Shown: positions 58,426 to 64,000 of the stretch, one piece after another | Layout: the number at the start of each line of letters is the position of its first letter | How positions within the stretch are numbered: the first letter of the stretch is position 1 | NCBI RefSeq assembly: GCF_000400995.2 | Contig: NZ_DF238937.1 | Coordinates: forward strand, 1 to 64,000 | DNA from: Acidovorax sp. MR-S7 | GTDB lineage: Bacteria > Pseudomonadota > Gammaproteobacteria > Burkholderiales > Burkholderiaceae_C | Direction: 5' to 3' | Length of the DNA: 64,000 nt | The notes under the pieces: model-generated | Databases searched by the model: none | Told to the model about the DNA's origin: nothing | The model's input: only the letters and a program-made list of their open reading frames with translations | Made by a program: the position numbers and the translations under genes

Positions 58426-59385
58426 TCAGCCCGTTGTGACCGTCACGGGCGGCAGCTCCGACGGGTCGCGTACCTCGGCCAGCGTGTCGCCGCTGCGCAG
58501 CGGTTCGGCCGGGCGCGCCAGCAGTGCGCGCACGAAGTTGGGCTGGGCCAGCAGCGCGTGGTGCACCGCGCCGTTGTAGAGCTGCAGGTCGCCGATGTCG
58601 CGCACGGCCAGGCGCGCGTCCACCTCGGCGGCGGTGAGCCGGGCCGGGTCGGTGCTGTCCGACGCCATGGCCATGCACCACAGCGTGCCGTACAGGGGCA
58701 CGTACTGCAGGTAGGGCCGGAACACCGGGAACACCGCGCGCACCGAGGCGGCGATGCGCGTCAGCGTCTCGTGCAGGTGGATGGGCGAGCCCAGGTGCAG
58801 CGACAGCACGCCGCCGGGGTTCAGCGCGCGGCGGCAGGCGGCATAGAACTCCACCGTGTACAGCTCTACGGCGGGGCCGAAGGGGTCGGTCAGGTCCAGC
58901 ACGATCTGGTCGAAGCGCTCGCGGCCTTCCGCCAGCAGCGCGCGCGCGTCGCCCAGGCGCACCTGCAGGCGCGCGTCGTCGAACGCGCCGCGGTGGATGG
59001 CGCCCAGCCACTCGCGGGCCATGGCGATCACCTCGCCGTCCAGCTCGGCCAGCACCACCTGCTCGATGCCGGGCAGCTTGAGCAGCTCCTCGGCCGCGCC
59101 GCCGTCGCCGCCGCCCACCACCAGCGCGCGGCGCACGCCGGCATGGGCGATGGCGGGCAGGTGCACCATGGGCTCGTGGTAGAAGAACTCGTCACGCTCG
59201 CTGGTCATGAAGCAGCCGTCGATGCGCATCACGCGCCCGAACTGCGGGTTCTCGAAAACCTCGATGTGCTGCCACGGCGACTGGCGCTGCGCCAGGGTGC
59301 GCTGGTCGCTCAGGTAGAAGCCGAAGTCGGCATTCAGGCGCTCGGCCACGAAGCGCGTGGCCTGCGCGGTGCGCGCGCCGGCCAT
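58426..59385 (-). CDS. speE: spermidine synthase (aminopropyltransferase)
   Basis: This 319-residue enzyme transfers the aminopropyl group of decarboxylated SAM to putrescine. Motifs are YHEPMVHLPAIAHAG, the SAM-binding ALVVGGGDGGAAEELLK, and LDLTDPFGPAVELYT near the active site. ATG 59385 shares a base with the speD stop (TGATG). The C-terminal part after about 240 is longer than in E. coli SpeE, as in other betaproteobacteria. Confidence 0.93.
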   Translation of the reverse strand: MAGARTAQATRFVAERLNADFGFYLSDQRTLAQRQSPWQHIEVFENPQFGRVMRIDGCFMTSERDEFFYHEPMVHLPAIAHAGVRRALVVGGGDGGAAEELLKLPGIEQVVLAELDGEVIAMAREWLGAIHRGAFDDARLQVRLGDARALLAEGRERFDQIVLDLTDPFGPAVELYTVEFYAACRRALNPGGVLSLHLGSPIHLHETLTRIAASVRAVFPVFRPYLQYVPLYGTLWCMAMASDSTDPARLTAAEVDARLAVRDIGDLQLYNGAVHHALLAQPNFVRALLARPAEPLRSGDTLAEVRDPSELPPVTVTTG

Positions 59386-59795
59386 CACGCGCGCTCGACG
59401 CGGTGCAGGTGCGGATCGTTCGGGTTGAATGCGGCCTGCAGGTCGCCGAACAGCTGCTGCGCCTTGGGCCGGTTGTCGGTGGTGTAGTTGCACACGTACA
59501 CGTCCAGCGTCACATAGCCCGACTCGGGCCAGGTGTGGATGGACAGGTGCGATTCGGCCAGCACCACCACGCCGGTGACGCCGCCGCCCTCGCCGAAGCT
59601 GTGGAACAGCGAGCCCACGGTGGTCAGCCCGGCCGCGGCCACGCGCTCCTTGCAGAAGGCTTCCAGGTACGCGGCATCCAGCATCAGGCGGCTGTCGCAC
59701 AGACAGCCATACAGGTCGCCAATCAGGTGCAGACCGGTGGCCTGGCGCTGGACGGACGGGGCGGCGATGGGGACGACGGACTGGAATTTCTTCAT
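59385..59795 (-). CDS. speD: S-adenosylmethionine decarboxylase proenzyme
   Basis: The 136-residue class 1b prokaryotic enzyme cleaves itself between Glu81 and Ser82 in LAESHLSIHTWPE to create the pyruvoyl group. His87 and Cys102 are the other conserved catalytic residues. It supplies decarboxylated SAM to SpeE. ATG 59795 (MKKFQSVVPI) is chosen; codons further upstream are Arg/Pro/Cys-rich and untypical. Confidence 0.95.
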   Translation of the reverse strand: MKKFQSVVPIAAPSVQRQATGLHLIGDLYGCLCDSRLMLDAAYLEAFCKERVAAAGLTTVGSLFHSFGEGGGVTGVVVLAESHLSIHTWPESGYVTLDVYVCNYTTDNRPKAQQLFGDLQAAFNPNDPHLHRVERA

Positions 59796-60167
59796 GGAGT
59801 TCAGGCCCTTTCTGCAGGCACGGGGGGTGGCACGGAAGATGGCGGGCCCGGCGCGGGGACAGGGAGTCCACGGCGGGCGCGCCCGGGGCGCTGCAGCGCA
59901 GGCACTGAACGGAAGGCAAGGGGGAATGCCGCTGGCAATTGCCGCGCCCTCGTTCCGCTGGACGCACCGGGCGCCCATGCAACGCTGACAGCAATCCGCT
60001 CGGCAGGGCGAGCGTGACATTTCTCTCGAAGCTGTCAATTATAGCCAACAGTTATATACATCCGCATACACCCAGGTGATCCCTGTCCAGCATTTCCAGA
60101 GGGTTTCCCCTATGATGTAACGTTTTTCCGCTGCCCCGTGGGGGCGCGGCCCTGCATTCTTCACTCC
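59796..60167. promoter_or_regulatory. speD / mlaF divergent region with long speD leader
   Basis: This 372-base gap has no gene. A perfect minus-strand TATAAT (60038-60043) lies in an AT-rich block at 60036-60075 and would give a speD leader of about 235 bases, GC-rich and with a perfect palindrome GGCAATTGCC (59934-59943). On the plus strand TATGAT (60113-60118) is a possible mlaF -10, with no clear -35. No known riboswitch is recognised. Confidence 0.45.
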
Positions 60168-60989
60168 ATGCCCTCCAACGCCCCATCGCCTTCCGAGGCT
60201 CTCGTGGAACTGCGCAACGTCACCTTCGGGTACGGCGAGCGCGTGATCCTGCGCGACCTGTCGCTGACGGTGCCGCGCGGCAAGGTCACGGCGCTGATGG
60301 GCGCGTCGGGCGGCGGCAAGACCACTGTGCTGCGCCTCATCGGCGGCCAGCAGCGTGCCCAGCAGGGCGAGGTGCTGGTGGCCGGCCAGGACGTGGGCCG
60401 CATGAGCGTGGAGCAGCTCTACGCCGCGCGCCGGCGCATGGGCATGCTGTTCCAGTTCGGCGCGCTGTTCACCGACATGAGCGTGTTCGAGAACGTGGCC
60501 TTCCCGCTGCGTGAGCACACCGACCTGCCCGAGGCGCTGATCCGCGACATCGTGCTCATGAAGCTCCACGCCGTGGGCCTGCGCGGCGCGCGCGACCTGA
60601 TGCCCAGCCAGATCTCCGGCGGCATGGCGCGGCGCGTGGCGCTGGCGCGGGCCATCGCGCTGGACCCCGACCTCATCATGTACGACGAGCCCTTCGCGGG
60701 GCTGGACCCGATCTCGCTGGGCACGGCCGCGCAGCTCATCCGCCAGCTGGGCGACTCCATGGGCCTGACCACCATCGTCGTCTCGCACGACCTGGAGGAA
60801 ACCTTCCGCCTGGCCGACCACGTCATCATTCTCGGCCCCGGCACGGTGGCCGCACAGGGCACGCCCGAGGAAGTGCGCGCCAGCACCGACCCGCTGGTGC
60901 ACCAGTTCGTGCATGCGCTGCCCACGGGGCCGGTGCCTTTCCACTACCCCGGCCCTACGGTGCTGCAGGACTTCGGAGGCATGGCATGA
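60168..60989 (+). CDS. mlaF: phospholipid transport ATPase MlaF
   Basis: This 273-residue ATPase drives MlaFEDB, which moves phospholipids between inner and outer membranes to keep lipid asymmetry. It has Walker A GASGGGKTT, signature ISGGMARRVALARA, Walker B LIMYDEPFAGLD and switch SHDLEE. ATG 60168 (MPSNAPSPSE) is selected. The order mlaF-E-D-A-C-B follows, with mlaA inserted between D and C. Confidence 0.95.
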   Translation: MPSNAPSPSEALVELRNVTFGYGERVILRDLSLTVPRGKVTALMGASGGGKTTVLRLIGGQQRAQQGEVLVAGQDVGRMSVEQLYAARRRMGMLFQFGALFTDMSVFENVAFPLREHTDLPEALIRDIVLMKLHAVGLRGARDLMPSQISGGMARRVALARAIALDPDLIMYDEPFAGLDPISLGTAAQLIRQLGDSMGLTTIVVSHDLEETFRLADHVIILGPGTVAAQGTPEEVRASTDPLVHQFVHALPTGPVPFHYPGPTVLQDFGGMA

Positions 60990-61047
60990 GCCGCACGGCC
61001 GTTCCGAGGGCTCATGGCGCCGCAGTGCGCAGCACGGAGGTTTCCGA

Positions 61048-61830
61048 ATGAGCTGGTGGCGCCCTTCGCACGTGGGCTATGCGGTGCGCACCAAGCTGGC
61101 CGACATCGGCGCGGGCGCGGGCCTGTTCGCGCAGCTGGTGGGGCTGCTGGGCCCGGTCATGCAGCGCCCGGCGCTGGTGCGCGACCAGGTGCACTTCCTG
61201 GGCAACTATTCGCTGTCCATCATCGCCATGTCGGGCCTGTTCGTGGGCTTCGTGCTGGCGCTGCAGGGCTACAACGTGCTGCAGCTCTACGGCTCGGCCA
61301 ACTCGCTGGGGCTGGTGGTCACGCTGGGGCTGGTGCGCGAGCTGGGGCCGGTGGTCACGGCGCTGCTGTTCGCCGGGCGCGCGGGCACGTCGCTCACGGC
61401 CGAGATCGGCCTGATGCGCGCGGGCGAGCAGCTCTCGGCCATGGAGATGATGGCCGTCGATCCGGTGCGCCGCATCCTCGCGCCGCGCTTCTGGGGCGGC
61501 GTGATCGCCATGCCGCTGCTGGCGGCGGTGTTCAGCGCCGTGGGCGTGATCGGCGGCTGGCTGGTCGGCGTGGTGCTGATCGGCGTGGACGGCGGCGCCT
61601 TCTGGGGGCAGATGCAGGGCGGCGTGGACGTGTGGAAGGACGTGGGCAACGGCTTCGTCAAGAGCGTCGTGTTCGGCGTGGCCGTCACCTTCATCGCGGT
61701 GCTCCAGGGCTTCGTGGCCAAGCCCACGCCCGAAGGCGTGTCGCGCGCCACCACCCGCACGGTGGTGATGGCCTCGCTCTCGGTGCTGGCGCTGGACTTC
61801 GTCCTCACGGCCTTCATGTTCAGTCTTTGA
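61048..61830 (+). CDS. mlaE: phospholipid transport permease MlaE
   Basis: The 260-residue permease has six predicted helices, the family block AGRAGTSLTAEIGLMRAGEQLSAME, and VAVTFIAVLQGFVAKPTPEGVSRATTRTVV near the end. CGGAGG seven bases before ATG 61048 decides the start. It shares one base with mlaD (TGATG). Confidence 0.95.
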   Translation: MSWWRPSHVGYAVRTKLADIGAGAGLFAQLVGLLGPVMQRPALVRDQVHFLGNYSLSIIAMSGLFVGFVLALQGYNVLQLYGSANSLGLVVTLGLVRELGPVVTALLFAGRAGTSLTAEIGLMRAGEQLSAMEMMAVDPVRRILAPRFWGGVIAMPLLAAVFSAVGVIGGWLVGVVLIGVDGGAFWGQMQGGVDVWKDVGNGFVKSVVFGVAVTFIAVLQGFVAKPTPEGVSRATTRTVVMASLSVLALDFVLTAFMFSL

Positions 61831-62321
61831 TGAGTCAAACAACCATGCAGCATTCCAAGAACGATCTCTGGGTGGGCCTCTTCGTGTTGCTGGGCGGCGC
61901 GGCGCTGGTCTTCCTGGCCCTGCAGTCGGCCAACCTGCTCAATCTGAACTGGCGCACCGGCTACGCGGTCACCGCGCGCTTCGACAACATCGGCGGCCTC
62001 AAGCCCAAGGCGGCGGTGCGCAGCGCCGGCGTGGTGGTGGGCCGCGTGCAATCCATCACGTTCGATGACACCACTTACCAGGCGCGCGTGACGCTGGACC
62101 TGGACAAGCGCTACGCTTTCCCCAAGGACAGCTCGCTCAAGATCCTCACCAGCGGGCTGCTGGGCGACCAGTACATCGGCATCGAGGCCGGCGCGGACGA
62201 GCACAACCTCGCCGAAGGCGACATGGTGACGGCCACGCAGTCGGCCGTGGTGCTGGAGAATCTGATCGGCCAGTTCCTCTACGGCAAGGCCGAGGAAAGC
62301 GGCGCGGGCAACAAGAAATGA
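61830..62321 (+). CDS. mlaD: MCE-domain phospholipid-binding protein MlaD
   Basis: This 163-residue protein has one N-terminal helix (about 14-35) and an MCE domain: GYAVTARFDNIGGLKPKAAVRSAGVVVGRV, then KILTSGLLGDQYIGIEAG. It forms hexameric rings over MlaE. ATG 61830 is coupled to the mlaE stop; ATG 61845 is an alternative. It overlaps mlaA by ATGA. Confidence 0.95.
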   Translation: MSQTTMQHSKNDLWVGLFVLLGGAALVFLALQSANLLNLNWRTGYAVTARFDNIGGLKPKAAVRSAGVVVGRVQSITFDDTTYQARVTLDLDKRYAFPKDSSLKILTSGLLGDQYIGIEAGADEHNLAEGDMVTATQSAVVLENLIGQFLYGKAEESGAGNKK

Positions 62322-63052
62322 AGAAAAACACCACGACGACACACGGCAGGCTGGCGGCGGCGCTCGGCGCAGCGCTGCTCCTGGCCGGCTGCGCCAGCGG
62401 CCCCCAGGCCAACCCGGCCGACCCCTTCGAGCCCTACAACCGCGGCATGACCACGTTCAACGAGAACGTGGACAAGGCCGTGCTCAAGCCCGTGGCCACG
62501 GCCTACCGCGACATCACGCCGCAGCCCGTGCGCACCGGCGTGAGCAACTTCTTCGGCAACCTGGGCGACGCCTGGTCGTTCGTCAACAGCGTGCTGCAGC
62601 TGCGCGGCCGCGAGGCCTTCGACAGCCTGGTGCGCTTCGGCACCAACACGGTCCTGGGCCTGGGCGGCGTGCTGGACATCGCCAGCGAGGCCGGCATCGC
62701 GCGCCACAAGCAGGACTTCGGCCTGACGCTGGGCCGCTGGGGCGTGCCCACGGGGCCGTACCTGGTGCTGCCGCTGTTGGGCCCCTCCACGGTGCGCGAC
62801 ACGGCGGCCCTGCCGGTGGACCTGTATGCCGACCCGCTGCTTGCGGTCGATCCGGTGTCCGCCCGCAATTCGCTGTACGCGCTGCGCTTCGTCAACCGGC
62901 GCGCGGAGCTGCTGCGCGCCACCTCGGTGCTCGACGCGGCCGCGCTCGACTCCTACAGCTTCACGCGCGATGTGTACCTGCGCCTGCGCGCCGCTCCCGG
63001 CCAAACTGCCGATGACGGGGACGACGACGGCCGGCTGCCCGAGGACTATTGA
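62318..63052 (+). CDS. mlaA: outer-membrane phospholipid-removing lipoprotein MlaA (VacJ)
   Basis: This 244-residue lipoprotein has lipobox LAGC (Cys24), then the MlaA core DPFEPYNRGMTTFNENVDKAVLKPVATAYRD, QDFGLTLGRWGVPTGPYLVLPLLGPS and DPVSARNSLYALRFVNRRAELL. It extracts mislocalised phospholipids from the outer leaflet and passes them to MlaC. In E. coli mlaA lies elsewhere; here it sits inside the mla operon. Confidence 0.95.
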   Translation: MKKNTTTTHGRLAAALGAALLLAGCASGPQANPADPFEPYNRGMTTFNENVDKAVLKPVATAYRDITPQPVRTGVSNFFGNLGDAWSFVNSVLQLRGREAFDSLVRFGTNTVLGLGGVLDIASEAGIARHKQDFGLTLGRWGVPTGPYLVLPLLGPSTVRDTAALPVDLYADPLLAVDPVSARNSLYALRFVNRRAELLRATSVLDAAALDSYSFTRDVYLRLRAAPGQTADDGDDDGRLPEDY

Positions 63053-63189
63053 CGCTTCTCCCGCGCAGGTTGCAGTTGCTTGCATCCGCGTACCGTGGCG
63101 ACGCACGGCGCGTGCGCCGCGCCCGTGACAATTCGCACTCCCGCGGTGCGGCCCCTCCGGTGCCGCACTGATCGAGAAAGGACCAGAAC

Positions 63190-63843
63190 ATGATGAACCG
63201 CCGCACGCTGAACCGCACCGCCGCCGCCCTCGCGGTCGTGGCCTGGATAGGGCTGCCAGGTGCCGTGCTGGCCGCCGACGAGGCGCCGGACGCGCTGATC
63301 AAGCGCCTGTCGACCGACGTGCTGGAGACGGTGCGTGCCGACAAGTCCATCAAGTCCGGCGACGTGGACAAGATCATGGCGCTGGTGGACAAGACCATCC
63401 TGCCGCACGTGAACTTCCGCCGCATGACCGCCGCCGCCGTCGGCCCGGCCTGGCGCAAGGCCACGCCCGAGCAGCAAAAGCGCCTGCAGGACGAGTTCAA
63501 GTCCCTGCTGGTGCGCACCTATTCCGGCGCGCTGAGCCAGGTGACGGACCAGACCATCGTCGTCAAGCCGCTGCGCGCCGCGCCGGACGACAAGGACGTG
63601 CTGGTGCGTACCGAGATCCGCGGCCGCGGCGACCCGGTGCAGCTCGACTACCGCCTGGAGAAGACCCCCGGCGACGGCGCGGGCTGGAAGGTCTACAACC
63701 TGAACGTGCTGGGCGTGTGGCTGGTGGAAACCTACCGCAACCAGTTTGCGCAGGAAATCAACGCCGCCGCCGACGGCCAGGGCATCGACCGCCTGATCGA
63801 GTCGCTGTCGGCGCGCAACAAGGCCAATGCCGGCGGCAAGTAA
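63190..63843 (+). CDS. mlaC: periplasmic phospholipid shuttle MlaC
   Basis: This 217-residue exported protein has a signal peptide ending AVLAAD, then the Tol-Tol/MlaC core: MALVDKTILPHVNFRRMTAAAVGPAWRKATPEQ, FKSLLVRTYSGAL, and YNLNVLGVWLVETYRNQF. It carries lipids between MlaA and MlaD. AAAGGACC precedes the ATG. The 137-base gap before it has a GTGCGGC/GCCGCAC hairpin (63146-63168) but no terminator-like T-run. Confidence 0.95.
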   Translation: MMNRRTLNRTAAALAVVAWIGLPGAVLAADEAPDALIKRLSTDVLETVRADKSIKSGDVDKIMALVDKTILPHVNFRRMTAAAVGPAWRKATPEQQKRLQDEFKSLLVRTYSGALSQVTDQTIVVKPLRAAPDDKDVLVRTEIRGRGDPVQLDYRLEKTPGDGAGWKVYNLNVLGVWLVETYRNQFAQEINAAADGQGIDRLIESLSARNKANAGGK

Positions 63844-64000
63844 ATGCTGGTGCTGCCGCCCGAACTCACCCACCGGCAGGCCGCGGCCTGCCTGCGCCTG
63901 CTGCTGCAGGGCCTGAAGACCGAGCGTGAATCGCAGGTGGTGGTGGACGCCGGCGCGCTGACGGCCTTCGACTCGTCGGCCCTGGCGGTGCTGCTCGAAT
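63844..64000 (+). CDS. mlaB: STAS-domain protein MlaB (partial, runs off the window)
   Basis: The gene starts with the ATG immediately after the mlaC TAA. The 52 visible residues include VVVDAGALTAFDSSALAVLL, the STAS-domain D/S-S-L block of MlaB, which activates MlaF. The remainder lies beyond the window edge. Confidence 0.85.
   Translation, partial: MLVLPPELTHRQAAACLRLLLQGLKTERESQVVVDAGALTAFDSSALAVLLE

Noticed and set aside
59385-60038. N-terminally extended speD frame
   Set aside because: The extra residues are Arg/Pro/Cys-rich and untypical; SpeD homology begins at MKKFQSVVP (59795).

Overview
The window is a continuous stretch of a GC-rich betaproteobacterial chromosome. The gene families and order (metK beside two tandem lipid A acyltransferase genes, pilMNOPQ followed by aroB and dgt, ResB/CcsB cytochrome c maturation, Bug-type receptors, an IPTL-CTERM-like protein, mla transport genes) fit Burkholderiales, most likely family Comamonadaceae. 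This assignment is inferred from gene content and was not tested by a database search. No rRNA, tRNA, CRISPR array, prophage or intact insertion sequence was recognised.

Layout. 1-4.6 kb: envelope polysaccharide genes (GtrA-like flippase, a two-domain GT4-GT2 fusion, a GT-C/TPR membrane protein). 4.6-6.8 kb: NAD metabolism (NMN adenylyltransferase-Nudix fusion, nicotinamidase-like hydrolase) and a small membrane protein. 7-10 kb: metK divergent from two lipid A acyltransferases. 10-16 kb: alpha/beta hydrolase, then a LysR regulator divergent from an operon of two Bug receptors, a beta-decarboxylating dehydrogenase and a LigI-like lactonase. 16-23 kb: engB, cytochrome c4, ResB/CcsB, MsrPQ. 23-28 kb: metallo-beta-lactamase-fold protein, lysA-lptM divergent from cyaY, PBP1A. 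28-39 kb: pilMNOPQ, an Ig-domain lipoprotein, aroB, dgt, a DUF1415 protein, a methyltransferase. 39-43.5 kb: mmsA and a branched-chain-type binding protein divergent from a LysR regulator, then a RAYT-type transposase-like gene. 43.7-50 kb: gltBD. 50-59 kb: NHL/IPTL-CTERM protein, two-component pair, amino-acid ABC transporter, DUF3422 protein, speE-speD. 60-64 kb: mlaFEDACB, cut by the window edge.

The main non-genic signal is two families of interspersed intergenic repeats. Family A (at least 12 copies) carries the core AGCTGSYYGCGCTTG. It occurs as a roughly 50-bp single form and as a 75-95-bp inverted REPIN-like form with nearly or exactly matching arms. Family B (2 copies, about 170 bp) sits inside operons just downstream of a solute-binding-protein gene, and its inner hairpin keeps pairing although its sequence differs between copies. 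The window also holds one RAYT-like gene, the protein class that mobilises REP sequences. Its HUH motif reads Gln-Phe-His and the expected catalytic Tyr is Ser, so it looks like an intact but inactive, possibly domesticated, RAYT. Family A elements also supply stop codons, C-terminal residues and in one case a probable ribosome-binding site to neighbouring genes.

Functionally, the genes supply SAM and polyamines (metK, speD, speE), nitrogen assimilation (gltBD), lysine and shikimate steps (lysA, aroB), envelope maintenance (lpxL paralogs, mla, PBP1A, GtrA/GT genes), type IV pilus assembly, respiration and c-type cytochrome maturation, and periplasmic methionine sulfoxide repair.
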